In this document: in pieces, positions 26,501-34,601 of the stretch
Layout of the letters: each line of letters begins with the position of its first letter
How positions within the stretch are numbered: the first letter of the stretch is position 1
DNA from: Thermoflavifilum thermophilum
GTDB lineage: Bacteria; Bacteroidota; Bacteroidia; Chitinophagales; Chitinophagaceae
Assembly (NCBI RefSeq): GCF_900116565.1
Contig: NZ_FPCJ01000001.1
Coordinates: 1,776,540 to 1,840,539 of the forward strand
Direction of reading: 5' to 3'
DNA: 64,000 nucleotides
Made by a program: the position numbers and the translations under genes
The notes under the pieces: generated by a model
Database searches by the model: none
Told to the model about the DNA's origin: nothing
What the model saw: the letters and a program-made list of their open reading frames with translations, nothing else

Positions 26501-28913
26501 TACTTTTGATTCTACGGGAAATGATGCGATTCAGTTAGCACTAGCTTATTATGGGACAAACTTAATTCATGATAATTACATCAATTATCCAGGTATAAAT
26601 GGTGGTTACGGGCAAGGAATGGGTATTTTGATTGGTGGGAATACACGTGCAGAAGTATATAATAATGTGATTAACCATGCACAATCATTACCAGTTCAGA
26701 TTTTAGGAGCTGGATTAACTAAATTCTATAATAATGTTATCTGCAACAGCAATACAGATGGAATGCAGATTGGAGGTGGAAATCTGTATATAGAACCCAC
26801 TGCTGTATGGGTATTTAATAATACTTTTGTCAATATCAAAGGTAATGGTATTATTGTTTGGGGTACTACCACCGATACTATAAATCGGTTTTACAACAAT
26901 CTTCTGGTGAATATTCAAAAACCGCTTTACGATAAACCCGATTCTGGATTTTATATTCCTCCTGCAGTTTCTATTGGTTATCAAATCAAATACGATATCC
27001 GCAACAACCTGTTCATATCCGATATTAACAAAGCAGGTTTCGTGAATCCTGCTGCAGACAATTATCATTTGCTGCCCGGCTCACCGGCTGTAAATGCCGG
27101 CATGGATCTTAGAAGTTATGGCATCACAACTGATCTGGATGGGAATGCAAGACCATACGGTACTGCTTTTGATATAGGGGCATACGAATATGCGCCTCAT
27201 CCCAACAAACCCCCGGTGGCAAAAGCATTGGCGAGTGTTGATACCATTCGTTTTCCTGCTGACTCTGTATTATTGGACGGAAGCCTTTCTTCCGATCCGG
27301 ATGGATACATCACCACTTATTTTTGGCAACTTAAGCAGGGGCCTGCTGGTTGGAAAATAGACAGTGCATCTTCACGAAAAACTTTGGTACATTTTTCAAA
27401 ACCTGGAAATTATCTTTTCCAGCTAACTGTTACTGATAATGCCGGAGCCACAGCAACGGATACCGTTTGGATTGTTGTACTTCCAGCAACCAATCGTCCG
27501 CCTGTGGCTGTTACCAACCGAAACATTATCATTTATCTTCCAGTTGATTCTGCTTTGCTGGATGGTTCTGCATCCTATGATCCGGATGACAGTGATTTTA
27601 CGCATCTGCATTTTAACTGGACTAATGTAAAAAGTCCTGGCACCTATTTCATTATGGACAGTTTATCAGCCAAAACCTGGGTAAAAGGATTAACAGTCGG
27701 CCAATATATTTTTAAACTCACAGTAACAGATGCTCAGGGAGCAACAGATAGCGGATATGTTACCGTGAATGTTAATCCGTATAATACACAGGCTCCTATT
27801 GCAAATGCGGGCCCTGACCGAACGATTCAGTTGCCTCAGGATACCGTTTGGCTGGATGCAAGTCGCTCCTCAGATTCATCAGGGATCATTATCTATTATC
27901 AATGGCAAATCCTTGCTGCGCCTCCGGCCAGCCATGCATCTTTCAGCGATTCTTTATCATCACAAACCGTTTTACAAAATCTTACAGCGGGTAAATATAT
28001 CATTCAGCTCACTGTGGCTGACAGCAATCATCTCTCTGCTTCTGATCAAATCACGATTATCGTTCTTCCGCCTGTCAATAAGCTACCAATTGCCAATGCC
28101 GGTGCAGATGTAACCATTGTCCTACCCTACAATACAGCAACTTTAAATGGTTCGGCTTCTTATGATCCGGACGGGACAATAGTTTCCTACAACTGGTCCT
28201 ACGTCTCAGGGCCAAATATTTATACAATTACAGGAGCCAATACACCTAAGCCAACTTTATATGGTTTGGTAGAAGGTACATACGTCTTTCAATTGACAGT
28301 AACAGATAACAATGGAGCTACTGCATCAGATACTGTGCGAATCATTGTAAAACCCAGGCCCAATATCCCACCAGTAGCGGATATCCGAGGTGATACCCTG
28401 GTTATGTTCCCCAACAATGCTTTGGTTTTGGATGGTAGTCAATCCTATGATCCGGATGGCAGCATTGTATCCTATCAGTGGAATCAGATTACAGGCCCTA
28501 CTGATATTACTGTTCAGGGATGGGATTCATCAGAGTTGTTCTTGCAAAATCTGGATGTGGGTACTTATACATTTTCATTAACTGTAACAGATAATTCCGG
28601 TGCAAAGGCTACCTCACGCTTTAGCTTTACAGTACAAGCAAATGGTTCAAGCCAGAATTCTTCCCTGATTCTTTATCCTAATCCGGTAAGTAATATGCTT
28701 CATGTATTTTTCTATAGTCCAGATGATGGTCCGTTAGCTATTCGAATTTTTGACCTAACAGGTAAATTGATGTCTGTTTACCAGGCTAATAAGTCGCATA
28801 CCAATTCGTTTAGTCAAGATATTGATGTGCATAACCTTGTACCTGGCTTATATTTGCTAAATGTAACAGGGCTGAAAAACATTTCTGTAACGCAGAAGTT
28901 TATAAAATTGTAG
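23538..28913 (+). CDS. Giant secreted esterase / PKD / beta-helix protein with T9SS sorting domain
   Basis: The start was set at ATG 23538; the frame two codons earlier begins with TTG. The 1791-residue protein has a long signal region ending near ISLAQG (about residue 45). An alpha/beta-hydrolase spans about 55-290, with GLSAGG (Ser171), possible Asp224 and His258. Five PKD/Ig-like repeats of about 92 residues follow (about 302-776), each with a SYDPDG-type motif and a TVTDNNG-type end. Next comes a right-handed parallel beta-helix (about 783-1218), rich in short Asn turns (YNNVI, FNNTF, RNNLF) as in polysaccharide lyases, glycosidases or epimerases. Five more PKD-like repeats follow (about 1225-1700), then a T9SS sorting domain (YPNPVSN, ending KFIKL). 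It is probably surface-attached or secreted and acts on a polysaccharide. No lyase family can be named. Confidence 0.85.
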   Translation: MKKTSFESKICDSWHSCFRMSVLYVPWKMLIAVMLFQPFISLAQGDQSAIQVPINQYGSTEGALLHLPDDYASTTYTYPLLVFFHGTGESGTDLSKIYNSSGAGGPAYFIAHNQWPSYFINPKDGRSYKFIVVSPQAGSWSTDYKAVPYILAFLVQKYRVDTNRIYLTGLSAGGWTTWNYSAHYQVTPNFKAAAIVPMSMATVPSYPDAYHIASDSIYAWGFGDPSGDIWGLRTKQGMDSINAYAPGHARFTSYSGGHCCWNRYYDPNYRETINGKPMNIYEWMLQYARGAVDSLPPSANQPPIVKLSSKNITVTLPVDSVQVDGSGSYDPDGTITNYQWKQISGPSQAKIITPNQPKTWLDSLQAGNYRFTLTLTDNGGLQGVDTVSIQVNPAPPKPPVVKLASRFITITLPTDSIYLDASASTDPDGIIVQYQWTQISGNTARILSPAQAVTWITGLQTGNAAFLITITDNNGLSSADTVFVTVNPAPNQPPVVKLNSRSISVTLPVDSVLADGSGSYDPDGSITSYAWVQLNGPVGANIASPTQARTWIGALKTGTYQFTLSVTDNNGAKATDTLTVIVYPAPAQYPPVIVLNTKNISISLPLDSVYLDASGSYDSLHAITAYHWALSQGDTSAVIVSPARASTIVKNLKAGTYVFTITVTDDAGLQATDTVKVYVQNSPNQPPVANIRTSSDSVYLPVDSIFLDGDGSYDPEGGRLTYLWQQISGPSPAVIRSSNQAQTWISQLIAGTYRFSLTVADSTGATAVDSVLIQVISPAVTHKRIILPVWNQLWYPNIDSQFNIQPGDTICIPAGDYPNLSIEHLNGSPEAPIIIQNCGGVVRIGVNNTEGYTFIIGKHSSYFEINGSGTPGIEYGFELVGTPASEGGGAVNGIILQEHTDHFKVHNVFINHVRGSGIVCLTRAVCNDPSTWRQNYVMEDIKFYHIKVVGTGYEGFYIGRTADYQVDNACTPDTLYNPLIKDIEIYDNTFDSTGNDAIQLALAYYGTNLIHDNYINYPGINGGYGQGMGILIGGNTRAEVYNNVINHAQSLPVQILGAGLTKFYNNVICNSNTDGMQIGGGNLYIEPTAVWVFNNTFVNIKGNGIIVWGTTTDTINRFYNNLLVNIQKPLYDKPDSGFYIPPAVSIGYQIKYDIRNNLFISDINKAGFVNPAADNYHLLPGSPAVNAGMDLRSYGITTDLDGNARPYGTAFDIGAYEYAPHPNKPPVAKALASVDTIRFPADSVLLDGSLSSDPDGYITTYFWQLKQGPAGWKIDSASSRKTLVHFSKPGNYLFQLTVTDNAGATATDTVWIVVLPATNRPPVAVTNRNIIIYLPVDSALLDGSASYDPDDSDFTHLHFNWTNVKSPGTYFIMDSLSAKTWVKGLTVGQYIFKLTVTDAQGATDSGYVTVNVNPYNTQAPIANAGPDRTIQLPQDTVWLDASRSSDSSGIIIYYQWQILAAPPASHASFSDSLSSQTVLQNLTAGKYIIQLTVADSNHLSASDQITIIVLPPVNKLPIANAGADVTIVLPYNTATLNGSASYDPDGTIVSYNWSYVSGPNIYTITGANTPKPTLYGLVEGTYVFQLTVTDNNGATASDTVRIIVKPRPNIPPVADIRGDTLVMFPNNALVLDGSQSYDPDGSIVSYQWNQITGPTDITVQGWDSSELFLQNLDVGTYTFSLTVTDNSGAKATSRFSFTVQANGSSQNSSLILYPNPVSNMLHVFFYSPDDGPLAIRIFDLTGKLMSVYQANKSHTNSFSQDIDVHNLVPGLYLLNVTGLKNISVTQKFIKL

Positions 28914-28966
28914 TTTCCATCATTAGATTAGGTTATATTTTTATTTTAAACATCTTGATTATTGCT

Positions 28967-28974
28967 TAAATTTG
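28967..28974 (+). promoter_or_regulatory. Candidate -7 box for the pEtN-transferase-like gene
   Basis: TAAATTTG matches the TAnnTTTG consensus 48 bases before the ATG at 29023. No good TTG -33 element lies at the right distance, so this is a moderate call. Confidence 0.4.
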
Positions 28975-29022
28975 GTTTGGCAGGAACATTAATTTCTGCT
29001 TGGAGTTGTTTGTTTTTTTATA

Positions 29023-30666
29023 ATGTCATACAGTATGGGTAACCTTGTTAGATCATCCGTATCAATATTTGTTGCATTACTGATAATTACATTTCCAAAT
29101 TTATTTTTTTTGTTTTTGAACGGGCAGGGAATAAGGCTTATGATAAGCTGGGAAGGACTTTCTATAACTTTTATTTTAAGTTTCCTATTTTTTTTCTTCT
29201 GGAATGTTAGGCTATTTTTTAAGATTCTTTACCTCTTTGTATTTTTTGTCCCTTTTATTTGTTATTCAATATACCTATATAATTTAAATCTAAATCCTGA
29301 ACTCATTAGGTTGGTTTCACAAACAAGCTTACGTGAGGCGAGGGAATTAGTATCAGGATATGTTTTGGGGTATATCCTGGTATTAATTGCTCTAACTATA
29401 TTGTATTTTGTTGTAGTTAACAACATAAGAATTAAAAAGATTTCATTAACTTTTGCGTTAATCGTTTCTATTTTATGCGCTGGGTTATTTTGGTGGAAAA
29501 TCTTTCAATTGAAGAAAGACTTTAAAGTGAATTCCTTATACGGTATTCTTAACCAGTATTACCCTGTTTCAATTTTTAGCAGTATTATTCAGTCTATAGC
29601 AATAAAAAGAAATAGTCTTGATAGTACCAAGAACTTTCATTTTTCTACGTATTATTTATCTAGACCACCCGGAAGACAGGTTTATGTTTTTATTATAGGT
29701 GAATCTTCCCGGTATGATCACTGGCATATAAATGGATATGCCCGAAATACTTCCCCTATTTTGGATACCATGCATAATCTGATTTCATTTAAGAATGTTT
29801 TTTCTGGTGCTTATTTTACTTACCTATCCGTGCCTCAAATGATTACCCGTTCCAAGCCTGGAAGTATGGACAAACAATTCAAGGAGAAAAGCATTTTATC
29901 AATTTTTAAACAAATGGATTTTAAAACTGTATGGATTAGTAATCAGGATGAAGATTATTACACAGGTTCATTTACTTTACATGCTCAAACTGCAGACATA
30001 CATTTATTCCCAGATGATAAAAACGTTCCTGACAAAAGAAATAGATACGACGGGAAATACCTGCCGATCATAGATAGTATATTATACTCTACGAAAGAGA
30101 ATATTTTTTTGGTTTTTCATACATTAGGTAGTCATTGGAATTACGCAGAAAGGTATCCGGTAAATTTTGATATATTTCAGCCTTCAGGTAAGAAATACAA
30201 TATACAGAGGCCAAATTCTGGATTAAAACAGGTTATTATTAACTCGTATGATAATAGTGTCATTTATACGGATTATATAATTTCATCATTGATTCAAATG
30301 GTGGACAAACTAAAATCTATTTCATTTGTATGTTACTTATCTGATCATGGAGAAGATTTATTTGAAAAGGATAAAAATAAACTTGTCTTCCATTTATATC
30401 CTTCCTTTCAGACTCTACATGTTCCTTTGTTTATTTGGACATCTAAAACTTTTGATAGTTTATATTCTGATAAAGTCAAATATCTCCTAAGAAATAAGGA
30501 TTCAGTTATATCATCTTCTGATATTTTCTATACCTTGATTGGAATGAGTAATATAAGATTTATTGGTTTCGATTCAACGTTGGATATTAGTTCACCTTAT
30601 TTTAGGTCTTATCCGGTATATTATACAAACGATGGAGCTGATAAAACTTTATTTCATTATAAATAA
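29023..30666 (+). CDS. Phosphoethanolamine transferase-like membrane sulfatase-fold enzyme
   Basis: A 547-residue protein of the EptA/Cpt type: five hydrophobic segments in the first 165 residues, then a periplasmic alkaline-phosphatase/sulfatase-fold domain. The start of that domain reads VFIIGESSRYDHWHINGY, where EptA enzymes have a GET motif with the catalytic Thr. Here the aligned residue is Ser228. LSDHGEDLFE near residue 440 supplies metal ligands, and HTLGSHWNY supplies another His. The family transfers phosphoethanolamine from phosphatidylethanolamine to lipid A, core sugars or other glycans. Beside polysaccharide genes, the glycan made here is a possible acceptor. The last 18 bases overlap the oppositely oriented methyltransferase gene. 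Confidence 0.85.
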   Translation: MSYSMGNLVRSSVSIFVALLIITFPNLFFLFLNGQGIRLMISWEGLSITFILSFLFFFFWNVRLFFKILYLFVFFVPFICYSIYLYNLNLNPELIRLVSQTSLREARELVSGYVLGYILVLIALTILYFVVVNNIRIKKISLTFALIVSILCAGLFWWKIFQLKKDFKVNSLYGILNQYYPVSIFSSIIQSIAIKRNSLDSTKNFHFSTYYLSRPPGRQVYVFIIGESSRYDHWHINGYARNTSPILDTMHNLISFKNVFSGAYFTYLSVPQMITRSKPGSMDKQFKEKSILSIFKQMDFKTVWISNQDEDYYTGSFTLHAQTADIHLFPDDKNVPDKRNRYDGKYLPIIDSILYSTKENIFLVFHTLGSHWNYAERYPVNFDIFQPSGKKYNIQRPNSGLKQVIINSYDNSVIYTDYIISSLIQMVDKLKSISFVCYLSDHGEDLFEKDKNKLVFHLYPSFQTLHVPLFIWTSKTFDSLYSDKVKYLLRNKDSVISSSDIFYTLIGMSNIRFIGFDSTLDISSPYFRSYPVYYTNDGADKTLFHYK

Positions 30667-31386
30667 TTTGTTCTTTGTAAAAAGTTTAATAATATTTTTT
30701 GTAGCTGATATTGTTTTTATTAGTTCTTCTGCTTTATTTCTTTTTTTGAATACTCTTTCACATATTTCTATGTCCCATGGAGTTGTAAATACTCTTAAAT
30801 ACTCTTCATTATCAGGATTAATCAATATTTCAATACTATTTTCCCATTCATAATTTATAGTTAGTAGGTTGTTGATTGTTCTCTGTACTAGTTTAAATGG
30901 TAGTGAGTTTTTCGGTAAATAGTGGAGAAATAATTCTCCGAAATCAAACGTCTTTTTGAAGCCTATTTTTTCTTTCTCATACATAACAATCTTTTCATCA
31001 ATCTCAAGTGAGACCCATTTATGTGAATCCCTGGGTGCAAGATATTCCCCTATTAAAGATGGAGTTTCCAGATACCCTCTTGAAGCCACCCTAAATTGCT
31101 CTTTCATAAATTTATCTGGATGTTCTACATGTTCCAACACATGAATACATATTACATAATCAAATGAATTATCGCAAAAAGGCAATGATTCTCCATCAGC
31201 TTCAATAAATTGTTGATGTTTTAATATTTTAAGATTTCCGCTTCTGTGATAATTTTTATCACCAGAATATTTATCAACTATTACATTTGATCTCGGATGT
31301 GGATCATTTCCACCACCGACCTCTAGTACTTTATATTTTCTTTTTAATTTAAGGTCATATCTGCTTTCCGGATTTCTTATTTTCAT
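30649..31386 (-). CDS. SAM-dependent methyltransferase, last gene of the DprE operon
   Basis: A 245-residue class I methyltransferase. Motif I is KVLEVGGGNDPHPRSN near residue 19, unusually His/Pro-rich, and DYVICIHVLEHVEHPDKF near residue 76 is the methyltransferase 11-type motif. The start ATG overlaps the stop of the flippase gene by four bases, so it is the final member of the leftward operon. It converges on the phosphoethanolamine-transferase-like gene with an 18-base overlap of coding ends. It may methylate a sugar of the glycan or a capping residue. Base composition is very AT-rich, like the flippase next to it. Confidence 0.82.
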   Translation of the reverse strand: MKIRNPESRYDLKLKRKYKVLEVGGGNDPHPRSNVIVDKYSGDKNYHRSGNLKILKHQQFIEADGESLPFCDNSFDYVICIHVLEHVEHPDKFMKEQFRVASRGYLETPSLIGEYLAPRDSHKWVSLEIDEKIVMYEKEKIGFKKTFDFGELFLHYLPKNSLPFKLVQRTINNLLTINYEWENSIEILINPDNEEYLRVFTTPWDIEICERVFKKRNKAEELIKTISATKNIIKLFTKNKLFIMK

Positions 31387-32729
31387 ATTTTATTATTTTT
31401 AAATTTTTTGTACAAAATAGCATCTCTATAAATTGTAAGTGATCTGGACAGGATGCTCATTATACTTACATTCGCAAATCTTGATAGTGCCATTGTGGCT
31501 ACATTTGCACCAATAATTGTTACTACCATACTTCCTATAGCAGCACCCATGTAACCAAATGACAGAATAAATATATAATCACATAATATGTTTAGCAATA
31601 AAACAACTATATTTATTTTAAATGTAATTTGAGGTTTGTTAATTGAGTTCAGAACATTGCATGCCTGATTCTGTACTGGTCTTAAAAATGCGTATAACAT
31701 AGATATAATAATAATATTTGACGCCAGAATATAATTATTTCCGGCAAGTATTTTAATAATAAATTTATTAAATATCATTATCAGTATGCTTACAGGAATT
31801 AATATACACACAATTATAGCAGTTGTCATTTCAAATAGAAACTTAACTTTTTCTATTCCTTCTTTTCTCTCTGCGATTACACTTTTTGGAAATAGCACAT
31901 CAGCTAATGCAGATGTTGGTACGTCAATCATGTTGTTAATTCTGGCTGATAAATCATAATATGCAACATAGGTATTATTCATTAATCCAGCTATCATATA
32001 TCTGTCCAGGTTGCCAAATATATTTGAAAGTACTCCGGATGAAAAGATATATTTTCCGTAGTTAAATATTTTCTTTATCAGGACTAGCTTGGGATTAAAT
32101 GTAAAATTGAGATACTTTCTTGTGTAAAAGAATGATATAATTACGGAAATAAATATAGATATATTCTGAAAGAAAACGAGCTGATTTAGATTGATGTTGT
32201 TTCCTGAAATAAATGCTGTTAGAATTAATAAAAAAAATATTCCTTGCCTTGTCGTGTATGATATGAATGATCCTGTAAAATTTAAGTTTGATTGCTGAAT
32301 ATACTCAAAATGTGAAAAGTACACAAGAAAAAAAATACCAGCAATATAAATTTTTAGCATTATGTATAGATGTGGTGAATTCAAGTATTTAGCAATCATC
32401 TTACCAAAGAAAAGAATGATAATAGCAAAGATGATACTATATATTAAATTTATTACAAGTCCAGAAGATAATATCTCATTACTTTCTTCGTTTGAGTGAT
32501 AGAAAGTAATGATCCCATTTTTCAATAGTGCATTTTTGGTTAATTCAAAAGTCATGCTTATGCCGAGAAATAGAGACCATATACCTATGCTCTCCTTATT
32601 CAATATTCGTACTAGAATTACATAGCTACCTATGCCAAATAATACTGAACCCAACCTTTGCATAATGGTTAGTAAGGATGATTTTATCCAATAATTCTCA
32701 AATAGTCTTACTAATTTTTTCTTTTTCAT
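31383..32729 (-). CDS. Polysaccharide flippase (Wzx/MOP superfamily)
   Basis: The preferred ATG at 32729 gives 448 residues starting MKKKKLVRLFENYW, preceded by a purine-rich stretch. An ATG at 32768 adds 13 residues inside the previous gene. There are 12 or so hydrophobic segments in the order seen in Wzx/RfbX proteins, with RLGSVLFGIGSYVILVRIL at the first helix and GNLDRYMIAGLMNN in the middle, a usual signature of the family. It flips undecaprenyl-diphosphate-linked oligosaccharides across the inner membrane. It overlaps the GT-C gene upstream and the methyltransferase gene downstream. One 60-base row of its sequence (31381-31440) has only 9 G or C by my count, far below the housekeeping genes. 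Confidence 0.9.
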   Translation of the reverse strand: MKKKKLVRLFENYWIKSSLLTIMQRLGSVLFGIGSYVILVRILNKESIGIWSLFLGISMTFELTKNALLKNGIITFYHSNEESNEILSSGLVINLIYSIIFAIIILFFGKMIAKYLNSPHLYIMLKIYIAGIFFLVYFSHFEYIQQSNLNFTGSFISYTTRQGIFFLLILTAFISGNNINLNQLVFFQNISIFISVIISFFYTRKYLNFTFNPKLVLIKKIFNYGKYIFSSGVLSNIFGNLDRYMIAGLMNNTYVAYYDLSARINNMIDVPTSALADVLFPKSVIAERKEGIEKVKFLFEMTTAIIVCILIPVSILIMIFNKFIIKILAGNNYILASNIIIISMLYAFLRPVQNQACNVLNSINKPQITFKINIVVLLLNILCDYIFILSFGYMGAAIGSMVVTIIGANVATMALSRFANVSIMSILSRSLTIYRDAILYKKFKNNKI

Positions 32730-33867
32730 GTTTTTGTTTTCTTCTGTTCCAAACTTCAAATATTGCATAGCCTGATGGTACGATTAAAAATGGTTCCATT
32801 GGGACTGTATATCTTGCTAAAGATAGCATCATAGTATGGATGAATGTAATGATGATTATAGGTAGAATCAGAACAATAATCATTTTATTTTTTCTTTGTA
32901 GACAAAACCCACATATTCCTGTTATTATCAAGAAAATATTTTCTACACCGATAATTATCCTTGAGATCAGGCTTCTGGAATCTCCAAGTGTGCTTGGAAT
33001 GGGCCCCCATAGCTGCCAAAGTGATGCTATTCTTTGTTTTAAAAAGTAAATAGGATGTTGTATGGCTTCACGAAAGTATGCAATTTTTGCATCTCGGCTT
33101 GTTTTTATTTCAGGATGTTTCTGTGGTGCGTCCCATGCAATATTTCCACCGAAAGTATATATGGAATATATGATATTGACCTTACTATTTCCTGCTATTG
33201 CAAACTCACCTGTTTTGATGTAGGAGTATGTACATGTAGAGAATATAATCAATGCCCCTCCCAGAATTAATCTTATCGGCAACCGTTTCTTTTGAATGAA
33301 ATCGAATATAAACATTGCAATCCATATTGGGAACAACGTAGGGCGCATAATAGCTGAAATTCCATAAAATATGCCTGATAAAAAATTTTTTTTCTGCAAA
33401 TAAAAATTACTTGCTGCGAGAATGAAAAATGTTGATGGAATTTCAGTTAGCAGCCATCTGGTATAGTTCAATTGGTTGGGGTATAGGCAAATGATAGCAC
33501 CAGATATAAACGCAGCTATTGAATTATTAAATAGATTCTTCGAGATGTTATATGTAAAGTAAATGCTTATTGTTCCAAGAATTATATTTAAACAAAGTAG
33601 AAGATTGATAAGTGTTTTCCCCGTAGATATGATGTGAAACAATGCTATGATAAAAGGATATCCGTTTGGCGCATAGTTGATATAGGATCCTTTTGATATG
33701 GCATTGGCCTGGTCGAAATACATGTATGTATCCGTATGCAGATTAGGCAATCCTGAGAAAAAGCATATAAAAATCCTTAGTATAAAGCCTGCACAAAGTA
33801 TTAAAATGAGATACTTTTTCTCTATTTCTTTGGTAATTTTAGAGTTACTGATAGATGATATTTCCAT
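32698..33867 (-). CDS. GT-C membrane glycosyltransferase (GT39/ArnT-like)
   Basis: A 389-residue polytopic protein with the layout of dolichyl- or polyprenyl-phosphate-dependent transferases. After the first helix comes a periplasmic loop NLHTDTYMYFDQANAISKG with the conserved acidic position (Asp46), then APNGYPFIIALF, and many further helices. RWLLTEIPSTFFILAASNF and IMRPTLFPIW follow the pattern of GT39 (PMT_2). Such enzymes use polyprenyl-phosphate sugars outside the inner membrane, which fits an operon making a polyprenyl-phospho-pentose. It lies two bases after the DprE2-like gene. Confidence 0.85.
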   Translation of the reverse strand: MEISSISNSKITKEIEKKYLILILCAGFILRIFICFFSGLPNLHTDTYMYFDQANAISKGSYINYAPNGYPFIIALFHIISTGKTLINLLLCLNIILGTISIYFTYNISKNLFNNSIAAFISGAIICLYPNQLNYTRWLLTEIPSTFFILAASNFYLQKKNFLSGIFYGISAIMRPTLFPIWIAMFIFDFIQKKRLPIRLILGGALIIFSTCTYSYIKTGEFAIAGNSKVNIIYSIYTFGGNIAWDAPQKHPEIKTSRDAKIAYFREAIQHPIYFLKQRIASLWQLWGPIPSTLGDSRSLISRIIIGVENIFLIITGICGFCLQRKNKMIIVLILPIIIITFIHTMMLSLARYTVPMEPFLIVPSGYAIFEVWNRRKQKHEKEKISKTI

Positions 33868-33869
33868 TT

Positions 33870-34601
33870 CTAAAGATTAAGTTTCTTAAAAATGGATTCA
33901 GGAATACATTTAATGATGAGCATGACCAACCACCATATTCTTTTTACATATAACGCATTCTTCTTTCTTCTGATTGCTCTACAAATATTCCGTGCAACCT
34001 TTTCAGGTGTGGTGGTTAGTATCTTGGGTAAATCCTTGTTCTCTGTCATCTTTGTGTTTACATATCCTGGTTTTACAGTTAATACGTGTACACCAGATGC
34101 ATATAATCGGTTTCTGAGGCCCGACAAATACGCTGTAAATCCTGCTTTTGCACTTCCATAGAGGTAATTGCTTTTTCTCCCTCGTTCTCCTGCTACAGAA
34201 CTGATTCCTACTATGATTCCCCGCTTTCGTTGCTCCATTTCCTGAGCGATCGGGTTAAGGATAGAAACGGCTCCGATATAATTTGTTGCGAGAATCTGAT
34301 AAGCTTCTTCCCAGTTTGCTTGAGCTGTTTTCTGTTCCCCTAAATATCCAAAGCAAACAATCACCAATTCAGGAATAACTTCGATTTGCCTGATGAAATC
34401 AGCATGTTGTTCGTAGGATGTGGCATCAAAATACATAGGTTTAACCCGCACACCGTATCTGATTTGAATATCTTTTTGAATTCTTTTTATGTAATTCATA
34501 TTTCTTGCAGCGAGTATCAGGTCATATTGACTGGCTGCCAGTTCCCTCGCAATAGCTTGTGCTATATCAGAAGTGGCTCCTAATATGAGTACTGTTGGCA
34601 T
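33870..34601 (-). CDS. dprE2: DprE2-like short-chain dehydrogenase
   Basis: A 243-residue SDR enzyme. The N-terminal cofactor motif is VLILGATSDIAQAIA. The catalytic region reads GISSVAGERGRKSNYLYGSAK, with Ser and YxxxK. From memory, mycobacterial DprE2 has a closely similar SSVAGxRGR-SN-x-YGS-K block, which is unusual among general SDRs. DprE2 reduces the 2-keto intermediate made by DprE1 to decaprenylphosphoryl-D-arabinose with NADH. The gene begins 35 bases inside the end of the DprE1-like gene, the same pairing as in mycobacteria, so function as the second half of a 2'-epimerase is likely. Confidence 0.88.
   Translation of the reverse strand: MPTVLILGATSDIAQAIARELAASQYDLILAARNMNYIKRIQKDIQIRYGVRVKPMYFDATSYEQHADFIRQIEVIPELVIVCFGYLGEQKTAQANWEEAYQILATNYIGAVSILNPIAQEMEQRKRGIIVGISSVAGERGRKSNYLYGSAKAGFTAYLSGLRNRLYASGVHVLTVKPGYVNTKMTENKDLPKILTTTPEKVARNICRAIRRKKNALYVKRIWWLVMLIIKCIPESIFKKLNL

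Noticed and set aside
24430-28620. Repeated DNA of about 276 bases, considered as a tandem repeat or CRISPR-like array
   Set aside because: The periodicity comes from protein PKD-like repeats that differ at the DNA level. There are no short identical repeats with spacers.
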